DNA from: Lentzea terrae
Lineage (GTDB): Bacteria; Actinomycetota; Actinomycetes; Mycobacteriales; Pseudonocardiaceae
DNA: 64,000 bases
NCBI RefSeq assembly: GCF_003265345.1
Contig: NZ_QFWW01000008.1
Span: 291,440 to 355,439, forward strand
Reading direction: 5' to 3'
Shown here: in pieces, positions 34,501 through 43,630 of the stretch
Layout of the letters: each line of letters begins with the position of its first letter
Position numbering within the stretch: position 1 is the stretch's first letter
The notes under the pieces: generated by a model
Seen by the model: only the letters and a program-made list of their open reading frames with translations
The model's database searches: none
Told to the model about the DNA's origin: nothing
Position numbers and translations under genes: made by a program

Positions 34501-37500
34501 GGCCGAAGGGGGAGCGGCCCCGGCGTGGCGCGGTCTCGTCGTTCGGCATCGGCGGCACCAACGCGCACGTCATCATCGAGGAACCGCCTGCACCGGACCC
34601 CCGGTCCCCGCTGACGGTGGTCACGGCGCCGTGGGTGATCGGCGGCGCCGATGAGGCCGGATTGCGGGCCAACGCGGCCAGAATCGCCGCGGCGCTGTCC
34701 GATGAGTCCGTTGTGGACATCGGATACTCGTTGGCGACGACCAGGGCACCGCTGCGCCACCGGGCGGCAGTGCTCACCGGGGACCGCGCGGAGATGCTTG
34801 CTGGTGTGCGTGATCTGGCGAGGGGCGCCGGAAATACTTTGGTCCGCAAGGCGATCGCACAGCACGACCTGCGGCCGGTGTTCCTGTTCACCGGTCAGGG
34901 CGCACAACGGCCGGGCATGGGACGGGAACTGGCCGAGGCGTTCCCCGCCTTCGGGGAGGCGTACCGCTCGGTCTTCGCCGAGTTCGCGTCGTTCGGCATC
35001 TCACTGGCAGACCTGCCCGCGGATCTGCTGGACCGCACGGACTACACGCAGCCCGCACTGTTCGCGTTCGAGGTGGCGATGTGCGCGTTGCTCGACGCGC
35101 AGGGTGTCCGGCCGGGGCACGTCGTCGGTCACTCGATCGGCGAACTGGCCGCGGCGCACGTCGCCGGAGTGCTGTCCCTGCCCGACGCGGTCCGGCTCGT
35201 CGCGGCGCGAGGCCGGGCGATGGCCGCGATGCGGCCGGGTGTGATGGTCTCGGTGCAGACGACCGAAGCGCATGCGGCACAACACCTCGACGGTGCTGTC
35301 GCCATCGCCGCGGTCAACGGGCCCGGTGCCGTGGTGCTCTCCGGAACCGCCGCGGCAGTGGACGCGGCGGTCGCGCGGATCGGGCGGCCGCACAAGGTGC
35401 TGCGGGGCGGTTACGCGTTCCACTCGCCGCTGCTGGACCCGGTCCTCGCCGAGTTCCGCGCGGTCGCCGAGTCGGTCACCTACCGCCGGCCGACGGTGCC
35501 GGTGGTGTCGACGGTGACCGGTCGCCCGGAGTCCGAGGCGCTCACCGAGGCCGGTTACTGGGTGCGGCAGGCCAGGGAACCGGTTCGTTTCGCCGCCGCG
35601 GTCGACTGGCTCGCGGAGGCAGGCGCCACGATCTTCACCGAGGTCGGCCCGGCCACCGCGCTCACCGTGCTCGTGGACGGTGCCGTGCCGATGTCCCGGT
35701 CTGCTGGGAACGAGCCGGCTGCGCTGCTCGACGCGCTGGCCACGCTGCACGTCCACGGAGTACCCGTGGACTGGCCCGCGGTGTACGCGGGCAGCGGCGC
35801 CCGCCGCTGCGATCTCCCGACTCATCCGTTCCAGCGCGAGCGCTACTGGCTCGACCACACGCCGGTGGCCCAGGTCCGCGCGCCGTTGCTGGGCGAGCCA
35901 CAACCCGACGCCGACGGTCCGGAAGTCCGGCACACCAGCGTTTTGTCGACCGCCGGGCAGCCGTGGCTCGCCGATCACCGGGTCAACGACGACGTGGTCG
36001 TGCCCGCGGCCGCCTTCGTGGACATGGTGTTCCAGGCGACCGGTACGGCGCGGCTGGACGAGCTGGTCGTGCACCAGCCGTTGCTGCTGGAGGGCGAGGC
36101 ACGGATCCAGGTCGTCGCAACCGGGCTCGAGGTCTCCATCTGGGCGGCTTCGGACGGTGAGTGGACGCGGCACGCCACCGCGACCGCTGCGCCCGCGACA
36201 TCCCGTGCGCCTGAGGAATCACCCGGCGCATGGCCACCCCCTGGGGCGCAACGAGTGCCCATCAGCTACGGCAAGCTGGCCGTGCGCGGGCACCGCTATG
36301 GTCCCGCTTTCCGGGCCGTCACCGCGCTGTGGAGGCGCGGCGACGAGGTGTTCGCCGACGTGGACCTGCCGCGCGGTGAGACCCAGGCCGTTGCCGCGCA
36401 CGCCCTGCACCCGTGCCTGCTGGACGCCGCCCTGCACGCCTCGTTGCTGGCCGCGGCCCCGGAGGAACAGGACGTGGTGCGGATTCCGTTCGCGTTCACG
36501 GGTGTCGAGCTGCACCGGACCGATGCGGTGGCGGCGCGCGTGCGGATCACCCGCAACGGTCCGGACGACGTCCGGGTCCGGCTCACCGACCCGGCGGGCA
36601 GGTTGATCGCGACGATCGAGTCGCTGGTGACGAGACGCCTCGACGGTCGTGCCCACGCCGCCGCCGTCGCTGCTCGTGCGCTGCACCGGATCGACTGGGT
36701 TCCGGTCCCACGTGCACCCGCGGTGCCTGCGGGGGAGGTGTTCGACACCCGCGCCATCAGGGCGACCGGAACGCCGCCGGAGCGCACCCGGCAGTTGACC
36801 GCGGCAGCACTCGACCGTCTGAAGAAGCCGCACGCCGACCCGCTCGTCGTGATCACCCGCAACGCCACCGGCCCTGATCCGGATCTGGCCGGCGCCGCGG
36901 TCTGGGGGATGGTGAGCAGCGCGCAGCAGGAACAACCCGGCAGCGTGGTGCTGGTCGACCTGTGCGGCCACCCGGCATCGGACGCCGCACTGGACATCGC
37001 CATCACCTCGGGTGCGGCGCAGGTGTCCGTCCGCGGCGGGCAGCTCCTCACCCCGAGGCTGGTCCGCGCACCCGCTCCGGAAGGTGACCCGTTGGCGCTC
37101 AACCCCGACGGCACGGTGCTGATCACCGGCGGCACCGGTGCGTTGGGCGCGATCCTCGCCCGCCACCTCGTGTCCGAACACGGTGCGCGGAACCTGACGC
37201 TGGCGAGCCGCCGCGGTGAACGACCGGACTGGGCGGACGAGCTGGCCGCGAAGGTCGTCGTGGTGGCGTGCGACGTCAGCGACCGAGCAGCCGTCGACCA
37301 CCTCGTGGCCTCCTGCGACCCGGCGTTGACCGCGGTGTTCCACCTCGCGGGTGTGCTGGACGACGGCGTGCTGGGCGCCATGGACTCGAACCGGTTCGCG
37401 AAGGTGCTCGCCCCGAAGGCGGATGCCGCCTGGCACCTGCACGATGCCACGGCGGACCTGGAGCTGTCGGCGTTCGTGCTCTACTCGTCGGCCGCCGGAG

Positions 37501-38957
37501 TGCTGGGCAGGCCGGGACAGTCGAACTACGCGGCGGCGAACAGCTTCCTCGACGCGCTGGCCAAGCACCGGACCGCGCACGGACTGCCCGCACGGTCCCT
37601 CGCCTGGGGTCTGTGGGAGTCGGACGGTGGCATGAGCTCGCCGCGGCAGAACGACGGTGTGCTCCCGCTCAGCGCGGCCGCCGGCATGGCCGCGTTCGAC
37701 CGGGCGATGCGCATCGCCGAACCCGTGCTCGTGCCCGTCCTGCTGGACGCGCGTCGACAGGGCCCCGCGCCCGCGATCCTGCGTGACCTGATCCACGACG
37801 CGGCGGACGCCGAACCGGCCACCTGGAGCCACACCCTCGCCGAGGTACCGGCGGAAGAGCGTCTCGCGGTGCTCACCGACCTGCTGCGGGCCGAGGTCGC
37901 CGCGGTGCTCGGCTTCCCGGACCCGGCTGCACTGCCGCCGGACAAGGACTTCGCCGAACTGGGATTCGACTCGCTGACGGTGTTGCAGCTGCGCAACCGG
38001 ATCGGAGCGGTCACCGGGCTGCGGCTGAGCCCGACGACGGTTTTCGACCATCCGACACTGCCGCGGCTCGCCACTCACGTCCACTCCCTGCTGATCGGGG
38101 CTGCTCCCGCAGCTCCGTCGCCGAACCTCCGCCCGGCCGCGCTGTACCACCAGGTCCTGCGCAACCAGGACCCGGCCAAGGCGATGGGCCTGAGGATCCT
38201 GGCGTCGTACGCGCTGCCGTCGTTCTCCACCGACGAGCGCGCGCGGCACGTGGTAGCGCCGATGCGGCTCGCGGCGGGGGATGCCGAACCCGTGTTGTGC
38301 TACCTGCCCAGCTACCTCGCGGTCGGCGACCCGGTACCAGTCCAGCTGAGCCAGCGGTTCGAGGGCGAATACGACCTCTTCCTGTTGGGTTATCCCGGTT
38401 TCGGTGCCGACCGAGGCATTCCGGAGGACGTGAAAACGCTCGTCCGCACCTTGGCCGACTCGGTGCGCGCGGTGGCCGAGGACCGGCCGACCGTCCTCAT
38501 CGGACATTGTGCTGGTGGCCTGGTGGCACACGCTCTGGCAGGCCACCTGGCCGCGACCGGTGAGGCTCCGGCAAGTGTGGTGCTGCTGGAAACCGACCAC
38601 GGTGTGGCGAGCCGTGACGACGCCCGCGCGCTCGCGTTGCTGGCCGCTGAAAAACGTCGTCCCAGCGAGCTTTACGACGATCCCGCCGCAGACCAGGTGG
38701 CGCTCGCGGGTGGTGGCTACTGCAGAGTCTTCGACGGCTGGCGGCCCGAGGCCTCGCCGGTGCCGACCTTGCTGGTGCGCGGTGGCCCGACACCTGAGAT
38801 GGCAGAGGTCGACCCGGCGCGCGACTGGAAGCCGCGCTGGCCGTTGCCGCACTCCTCGGTCGACGTGCCGGGTCACCACGACACGGTGCTCACCGATCAT
38901 GCAGGCACCACCGCCGAGGCGATCCGGGCGTGGGTCGGGGGAGCGGCAGGATCGTGA
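31560..38957 (+). CDS. Single-module type I PKS: AMP ligase-ACP-KS-AT-DH-KR-ACP-TE
   Basis: This protein of about 2465 residues starts with an acyl-adenylate ligase (residues 1-480; YTSGTGGTPKA, YGSTETCGM, GWYRTGDQG) and an ACP (Ser526). The KS (580-1010) has DTACSSS with Cys755, EGHGTATRLGDPVE and KSNLGHTQAA. The AT (1105-1380) has GHSIGE (Ser1192) and YAFHSPLL, which indicates malonyl-CoA. The DH (His1473) has HRVNDDVVVP, lacking the usual Gly, plus HPCLLDAALH. There is no ER. The KR has TGGTGALG, the LDD of B-type KRs and Tyr1990; the second ACP has Ser2138. The TE has GHCAGG with Cys2317 replacing Ser. Start GTG 31560. It should load a hydroxybenzoate; one round would give a hydroxycinnamate, iterative use an aryl polyene. 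Confidence 0.93.
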   Translation: MLVRPLPELLKDNARVHGDKVAYADDSRMVTWRELEARTARLAAGLGAGRGERVALLLGDGVALVEALLAVTRAAAVGVLISPHNTDAELAGLFADCAPALVVTDRERLPRVRALGHERIVVLGDDSLMETAGRPRDDLGLDEPAWLIYTSGTGGTPKAAVSTQRAALWSPVHCYGPVLGLSERDRLLWPLPMSHSFAHSLCLLGIVVAGASARVCTRRDPAAVAGLITSFEPTVLAGVPATYRQLLATGLVQAPSLRICLTAGAPSDAVLRTEVEAALGAPLHDCYGSTETCGMIAVEPAGAPRVPGTSGPPIPGVEVRLTGPDDEIWVRGPGLISGYHNAPELTAEAMPDGWYRTGDQGRLDGHGHLTVTGRVSDRIVRGGHKIDPAEVERVLLGLPGVHDVAVVARPHPLTGEAPVAFVVPADDAVDPAALLGACAEVLSAHKVPEEVLFIPAVPRTGSGKPRRRVLRDSLVRARTDVAESLAARPPGERLAGALELVLDELAAINGTRPDPRTAFADFGVTSLQATTLWQRLTARTGLRLAATLVWEHPTPEALAAHLTGLLGGGAVEVTDRVTPRHDPAEPVAIVGIGCRYPGGVASPEDLWRLVRDGADATGDFPADRGWDLDSVYDPDAERAGTSYTRRGGFLRDVADFDPSFFGISPREALAMDPQQRLLLEVAWEAFERSGVAPSSLRGTDTGVFVGLMHGGYESRLDLPDMESHLVLGSAGSVASGRISYVLGLRGPSMTIDTACSSSLVALHLAARALRAGECSLALAGGATVMATPRSFIAFSQQRALSPDGRCRSYSAGADGTGWAEGAGVVVLERLADARRNGHPVLAVLRGSAVNSDGASNGLTAPSTVAQQEVIRLALADARLNESDVDVVEGHGTATRLGDPVEVAALLATYGRGRAEDRPLLLGSVKSNLGHTQAAAGVAGLIKLIWALRHDELPKSLYADVPSPHVDWSAGAVRLVAEHAAWPKGERPRRGAVSSFGIGGTNAHVIIEEPPAPDPRSPLTVVTAPWVIGGADEAGLRANAARIAAALSDESVVDIGYSLATTRAPLRHRAAVLTGDRAEMLAGVRDLARGAGNTLVRKAIAQHDLRPVFLFTGQGAQRPGMGRELAEAFPAFGEAYRSVFAEFASFGISLADLPADLLDRTDYTQPALFAFEVAMCALLDAQGVRPGHVVGHSIGELAAAHVAGVLSLPDAVRLVAARGRAMAAMRPGVMVSVQTTEAHAAQHLDGAVAIAAVNGPGAVVLSGTAAAVDAAVARIGRPHKVLRGGYAFHSPLLDPVLAEFRAVAESVTYRRPTVPVVSTVTGRPESEALTEAGYWVRQAREPVRFAAAVDWLAEAGATIFTEVGPATALTVLVDGAVPMSRSAGNEPAALLDALATLHVHGVPVDWPAVYAGSGARRCDLPTHPFQRERYWLDHTPVAQVRAPLLGEPQPDADGPEVRHTSVLSTAGQPWLADHRVNDDVVVPAAAFVDMVFQATGTARLDELVVHQPLLLEGEARIQVVATGLEVSIWAASDGEWTRHATATAAPATSRAPEESPGAWPPPGAQRVPISYGKLAVRGHRYGPAFRAVTALWRRGDEVFADVDLPRGETQAVAAHALHPCLLDAALHASLLAAAPEEQDVVRIPFAFTGVELHRTDAVAARVRITRNGPDDVRVRLTDPAGRLIATIESLVTRRLDGRAHAAAVAARALHRIDWVPVPRAPAVPAGEVFDTRAIRATGTPPERTRQLTAAALDRLKKPHADPLVVITRNATGPDPDLAGAAVWGMVSSAQQEQPGSVVLVDLCGHPASDAALDIAITSGAAQVSVRGGQLLTPRLVRAPAPEGDPLALNPDGTVLITGGTGALGAILARHLVSEHGARNLTLASRRGERPDWADELAAKVVVVACDVSDRAAVDHLVASCDPALTAVFHLAGVLDDGVLGAMDSNRFAKVLAPKADAAWHLHDATADLELSAFVLYSSAAGVLGRPGQSNYAAANSFLDALAKHRTAHGLPARSLAWGLWESDGGMSSPRQNDGVLPLSAAAGMAAFDRAMRIAEPVLVPVLLDARRQGPAPAILRDLIHDAADAEPATWSHTLAEVPAEERLAVLTDLLRAEVAAVLGFPDPAALPPDKDFAELGFDSLTVLQLRNRIGAVTGLRLSPTTVFDHPTLPRLATHVHSLLIGAAPAAPSPNLRPAALYHQVLRNQDPAKAMGLRILASYALPSFSTDERARHVVAPMRLAAGDAEPVLCYLPSYLAVGDPVPVQLSQRFEGEYDLFLLGYPGFGADRGIPEDVKTLVRTLADSVRAVAEDRPTVLIGHCAGGLVAHALAGHLAATGEAPASVVLLETDHGVASRDDARALALLAAEKRRPSELYDDPAADQVALAGGGYCRVFDGWRPEASPVPTLLVRGGPTPEMAEVDPARDWKPRWPLPHSSVDVPGHHDTVLTDHAGTTAEAIRAWVGGAAGS

Positions 38958-38959
38958 AT

Positions 38960-39668
<709 letters not shown>

Positions 39669-39672
<4 letters not shown>

Positions 39673-40127
39673 CGGCGCCAGCCTCCGCCGTCCGAGTTCG
39701 CGGGTACCTGCCTCACGCCACAGTAGCGGTAGATCTGTTTGTCATCGGTGTGCATGCAGGTGCTCTTGACGTAGAGGTACCAATATCCCGGATATTCGCC
39801 GTGCTTGAACGAGAACTGGTGCACGAGTGTGTGGTCCCACATTGTGTTGTCGTAGGCTTTGTAGCCGTTCGGGTCCCACGTCTTGGATTGTCCGGCACCC
39901 GCGTTTCCGGCGAGGTAGAGGCTGAACTTGCCGTCGATCTGGTCGCCCTCGGCACCCGGCGCGGCGTTCAGCAGATCACCCGTGAAGATGACTTCGTGAG
40001 TATCCCTCGAATTGACGTAGCGAACCGGCTTGCTCCAGCTCTGCGCACCGGTCAGCTGGATGTCCGCGTATCCGTCCATCTGGCCGAGCATTGTGCCGTT
40101 CCATCCCCAGATTCCGTGCACGCTCAT
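39669..40127 (-). CDS. Secreted-type Cys-containing protein, 5' end apparently lost
   Basis: From ATG 40127 it reads MSVHGIWGWNGTMLGQMDGY and continues with strands rich in aromatic residues (HTLVHQFSFKHGEYPGYWYL, KSTCMHTDDKQIYRYCGVRQ). In the same frame upstream of the ATG the sequence still looks coding (WLCPDQKTLTSPIKATAPA, GYCEAWACRYRYNDFFAD) up to a stop near 40290, without a start codon or signal peptide. This suggests loss of the 5' end at a junction near 40.25-40.29 kb, where a response-regulator fragment begins on the other strand. Function unknown. Confidence 0.5.
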
Positions 40128-40250
40128 GTCGGCGAAGAAGTCGTTGTAGCGATAACGGCAGGCCCACGCCTCGCAGTACCCCTCCGCGGGGGCGGTGGCC
40201 TTGATCGGGCTGGTCAGGGTCTTCTGGTCGGGACAGAGCCAGCGGCCGCG

Positions 40251-40273
40251 GCGCTCTGCCAGCGGCAGAGCGC
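40251..40273. repeat. Perfect 10-bp inverted repeat at fragment junction
   Basis: GCGCTCTGCC (40251-40260) and its complement (40264-40273) flank AGC. It lies where the truncated secreted protein and the response-regulator fragment meet and could mark the rearrangement point. Confidence 0.45.
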
Positions 40274-40279
40274 ACTGCG

Positions 40280-40531
40280 GTGGATCCGGAGATCATGCGG
40301 CACCTGATGCGGGCTCACAACCCGTTGCTGCGGCTGACCGACCGGGAGCACGAGGTGCTCGCCCTCATGGCGCAGGGCCGGTCGAACACCGCGATCGCGC
40401 AACGGCTGGTGGTCGCCGGGAAGACGGTGGAGAGCCACAACGCGAGCATTTTCAGCAAACTCGGTCTGCACGAGGCTCCGGACGACCATCGCCGGGTGCT
40501 GGCCGTCCTGGCCGCGTTGCGCGGGGCGTGA
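40280..40531 (+). pseudogene. LuxR-type DNA-binding domain, fragment of a NarL-family response regulator
   Basis: The frame reads VDPEIMRHLMRAHNPLLRLT, then DREHEVLALMAQGRSNTAIA, GKTVESHNASIFSKLGL and ends DDHRRVLAVLAALRGA. This is the complete C-terminal helix-turn-helix half of a NarL/LuxR response regulator including its interdomain linker. The receiver domain is absent and upstream sequence belongs to other fragments, so it is probably inactive, although a short single-domain LuxR protein starting at GTG 40280 cannot be excluded. Confidence 0.65.
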
Positions 40532-40553
40532 GAAGGCAGTCAAGGCGGTGCGG

Positions 40554-40730
40554 ATGGCGGACGTGGTCTTCAGCGCTCACCACGAGCTGCGTGATCATCC
40601 GATCCCGAGCCGGATCAGGGCGATGGTCGGGGACGAGACCGTTGTGGACACCGAGAGAGCGTTGCTGGTCTGGGAGCCGCAGCGGATCGTGGCGAGCCGG
40701 GAGCTCGTGGCCGCCCCGGTGATCCTGCCG
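40554..40730 (+). pseudogene. DUF427-like N-terminal fragment
   Basis: MADVVFSAHHELRDHPIPSR followed by RIRAMVGDETVVDTERALLV and WEPQRIV resembles the start of DUF427 proteins (xVRAxxGGExVADSxRALLVWEP). The similarity ends near 40730 and the frame then runs antisense through the histidine kinase end, so only a fragment remains. Confidence 0.4.
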
Positions 40731-40790
40731 TTCGGCAAGCGCAAGTTCAGCGGAATCCGGCACGTTGAGTGCCGCGAGATCCCGTCGGTA

Positions 40791-41912
40791 TCACGCACGC
40801 TCCATTCGGGAGTGACACGTCTGGGCCGGAAAGCTGACCTCGATGTCCAGTCCGCCGCCAGGACGGGCCTGTGCGCTCAGGCGCGCCCCGTGCGCGGTTG
40901 CGATCGCGCGGACGATGGCCAGACCGAGTCCGTGCCCGTGTCCGTCGGCGTGCCTGATCCGTCGGCCGCCGAGTTGCCGGAAGGGTTGGAAGAGGGCCTC
41001 GACCTCGTCGGGTGGCACCACCGGCCCGGTGTTGCTGACCCGGAGGGTGCCGCCCGCTGTGGTGGTCGTGGTGATGATCTCGGCCCAGCCTGCCGCGGTG
41101 TTGTGCCGCAGGGCGTTGTCGACCAGGTTCACGACCAGGTGCTCGATCAGGTCCGGGTCGCCTGCCGCTGGTGCGGCACCGAACGTGGTGCGGAGCTGGG
41201 CGCCTCGACGGCCGGCGTCCTGGGCACGGGAGGCGACCACCTTGCCGGTGAGCTCGGCGAGGTCGAGCGGGGTTCGCCGTTCGATGCCCTGCTCGCCGTG
41301 GGCCAATGTGAGCAACGCGTCGATGAGGCGTTCCTGCTGCGCGCTGAGCGTGAGAACCTCCTGGCAGGCTGCGCGTAACGTGTCGACCGTGGTGTTCGGG
41401 TCGGCGAGGGCGACTTGGAGCACTGTCCGTTCCGCGGTGAGCGGGGTCCGCAGTTCGTGCGCGGCGTTGGCCACGAAGTGCCGCTGTGACTCGAACGACG
41501 CTTCCAGCCGCTGGAACAGGTCGTCGAGTGTCTCGGCCAGTTCGGTGAACTCGTCGTGCAGACCGGTGCGGCCGAGCCGCCGGTGCAGGTCGTTGGCGGA
41601 GATGTCCCGGGCGGTCGTGGTGATGGCGCGCAGTGGGCGGAGGAATCGTCCGGCGACGAACCAGCCGAGCACGAGGGCGACCACCAACGTGCCGGCGACA
41701 CCGACCGCCGAACTCGCGAGCTGGTTGTCGAGATCGCTGCTGTCGACCTGACCGGCGCCAGGGGCGGGGACTGCACCGGCCGGAACGGCCTGGTTGGTTC
41801 CCAGCAGCGGGATCGCGAGCAGCGCGGCGCCGGAGAGGAAGAAAGGTACCGCGTACAGCAGGGTCAACTGGACGTGCAGGCTTCGTCGGGGGATCCGCAG
41901 GCGCCTCATCAC
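40791..41912 (-). CDS. Two-component sensor histidine kinase
   Basis: A protein of about 373 residues. One transmembrane helix (LLYAVPFFLSGAALLAIPLL), a short Pro/Gly-rich external loop of about 35 residues and a second helix (SAVGVAGTLVVALVLGWFVA) are followed by HAMP, then HisKA (FVANAAHELRTPLTAERTVL, His near residue 152) and HATPase (VVNLVDNALRHN, GHGLGLAIVRAI). The very short sensor loop is typical of intramembrane-sensing kinases beside ABC exporters. The start at GTG 41912 or ATG 41909 overlaps the regulator stop. Confidence 0.92.
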   Translation of the reverse strand: MMRRLRIPRRSLHVQLTLLYAVPFFLSGAALLAIPLLGTNQAVPAGAVPAPGAGQVDSSDLDNQLASSAVGVAGTLVVALVLGWFVAGRFLRPLRAITTTARDISANDLHRRLGRTGLHDEFTELAETLDDLFQRLEASFESQRHFVANAAHELRTPLTAERTVLQVALADPNTTVDTLRAACQEVLTLSAQQERLIDALLTLAHGEQGIERRTPLDLAELTGKVVASRAQDAGRRGAQLRTTFGAAPAAGDPDLIEHLVVNLVDNALRHNTAAGWAEIITTTTTAGGTLRVSNTGPVVPPDEVEALFQPFRQLGGRRIRHADGHGHGLGLAIVRAIATAHGARLSAQARPGGGLDIEVSFPAQTCHSRMERA

Positions 41913-42571
41913 GGTTCGCCGATCCGGTACCCGCCCTCGCGAACGGTGTGGACGATCGGCGGATCACCGAGTTTGGCCCGCAGCCGGCGGATGGTTGTCT
42001 TCACCGCCGTGGTGAACGGGTCAGCCGCCTCGTCCCAGACCCGTTCGAGGAGTTCCTCGGCGGAGACGAGCCGACCGTCCGCGGCCAGCAGGCACTCCAG
42101 GACCGCGAACTCCTTCGGGCTGAGGTCCAGCCGGCGCCCGGCGCGGGACGCGACGCGCCGGCTGGGATCGAGCGTCAGCTCACCGTTGTCCAGGATCGGC
42201 GGCACCGCCACGCCGGCCCGGCGCCCCAACGCCCGGATCCGCGCCACCAGTTCGGCGAAGTCGAACGGCTTGGGCAGGTAGTCGTCGGCACCCAGACCGA
42301 GGCCGTCGATCCGCTGCTTCACAGCAGCGGCCGCGGTCAGCATCAACACCCGGCTCGCGGAGTGCTCGGCCACGATCCGGCGGCAGATTTCGTCGCCCGG
42401 TACACCTGGCAGGTCCCGGTCGAGCACCACGACGTCGTAGCGCGTGATCGCCAGGTGTTCGAGTGCTTCGCCACCATCGAGGACGACGTCGACCGCCATG
42501 CCCTCGCGGCGCAGCCCGGTACCGAGTGTCCGGGCCAGAATCTCGAAATCCTCAACGACGAGTACGCGCAT
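41909..42571 (-). CDS. OmpR-family response regulator
   Basis: A 220-residue regulator. The receiver has MRVLVVEDFEILARTL, the phospho-acceptor Asp in YDVVVLDRDLPGVPGD and the Lys in DYLPKPFDF. The winged-helix domain has LDLSPKEFAVLECLL and VKTTIRRLRAKLGDPP. It is cotranscribed with the kinase (overlapping stop/start) and divergent from an ABC exporter, its probable target across the 162-base intergenic region. Confidence 0.93.
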   Translation of the reverse strand: MRVLVVEDFEILARTLGTGLRREGMAVDVVLDGGEALEHLAITRYDVVVLDRDLPGVPGDEICRRIVAEHSASRVLMLTAAAAVKQRIDGLGLGADDYLPKPFDFAELVARIRALGRRAGVAVPPILDNGELTLDPSRRVASRAGRRLDLSPKEFAVLECLLAADGRLVSAEELLERVWDEAADPFTTAVKTTIRRLRAKLGDPPIVHTVREGGYRIGEP

Positions 42572-42733
42572 GATCCCAAGATGCCACTCCACAGGTGACG
42601 GCACGGTGTCAGCGCCAACGTGCCCGCACGCTTTGGTGTCGCCGCCGTGTCGTTCGCCGACACCGTGCTGCCACCTGTGTCCACGTAGAACCGGAGCCTG
42701 CACACCGCGCAAGCCGGACGAGAGGGCTCCCGA

Positions 42734-43630
42734 ATGGACGTCGTGCTGGAAACCGACCAGCTGGGGAAGAGATACGGCAGGGCCTGGGCATTGCGGGACT
42801 GCTCGCTGCGCTTGCCTGCCGGGCGGTTCGCCGCACTGGTCGGTCCCAATGGCGCGGGCAAGAGCACGCTGCTGCACATGGCGGTCGGCCTGCTGCGGCC
42901 CGACGCGGGCACGGTACGGGTCTTCGGCCAGGCGCCGTACGACAGCACGGCGGTCCTGGCCGAGATCGGGTTCGTGGCCCAGGACACCCCGCTGTACCGG
43001 GACTTCACCGCGGACGAACTGTTCACCACGGGTGCCAAGCTGAACCGGCGCTTCGACACGGCACTGGCCCGCGACCGGCTCGGACAGATCGGCATCCCGC
43101 GCGACAAGCCGGTCGGCAAGCTGTCCGGTGGCCAACGGGCACAGGTCGCGCTCGCCCTGGCGATGGCGAAACGGCCACGGCTGCTGCTGCTCGACGAACC
43201 GGTCGCCAGCATCGACCCGCTTGCCCGGCGGGAGTTCCTGCACGCGCTGACCGGCGTCGTCGCCGAGACGGGCACCACCGTGCTGCTGTCCTCGCACATC
43301 CTGGCGGACTTGGAACGCACCTGTGACTTCCTGATCGTGGTGCACGCCTCGCAGACGAAGCTCGTCGGCGGCGTCGATGAGCTGCGCGGCGAGCACCGGC
43401 AACTGATCGGCCCCCGGCACGCCAGCCCGCCGGCTGCCGGGATCGCACAGGTGGTCCGGACCAGTCACACCGACCGGAGTACCACGCTCCTGGTCCGCAC
43501 CAACGGTCCCATCCACGATCGCGCCTGGCAGTCGCACGAGGTGACGTTGGAGGACCTCATCCTGGCCTACCTCGCCGACGACGACCTCGGTGCCGGTCGC
43601 ACTCACGTCGGATGGGGAGTGTCGGCATGA
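42734..43630 (+). CDS. ABC transporter ATP-binding protein
   Basis: A 298-residue ATPase with Walker A GPNGAGKST near residue 37, Q-loop FVAQDTPLYRD, signature KLSGGQRAQVALALAMAKRP and Walker B LLLLDEPVASIDPLARRE, then SSHILADLERTCD. The C-terminal extension is of the drug/antibiotic export type (CcmA-like). Its stop overlaps the permease start (ATGA). Confidence 0.93.
   Translation: MDVVLETDQLGKRYGRAWALRDCSLRLPAGRFAALVGPNGAGKSTLLHMAVGLLRPDAGTVRVFGQAPYDSTAVLAEIGFVAQDTPLYRDFTADELFTTGAKLNRRFDTALARDRLGQIGIPRDKPVGKLSGGQRAQVALALAMAKRPRLLLLDEPVASIDPLARREFLHALTGVVAETGTTVLLSSHILADLERTCDFLIVVHASQTKLVGGVDELRGEHRQLIGPRHASPPAAGIAQVVRTSHTDRSTTLLVRTNGPIHDRAWQSHEVTLEDLILAYLADDDLGAGRTHVGWGVSA

Noticed and set aside
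34870..35700. AT domain specific for methylmalonyl-CoA
   Set aside because: The GHSIGE and YAFHS motifs match malonyl-type ATs; methylmalonyl types usually have GHSQGE and YASH.
40548..41378. Long plus-strand frame from 40548 into the histidine kinase region
   Set aside because: Only the first 60 codons resemble DUF427; the rest is antisense to the kinase catalytic domain.
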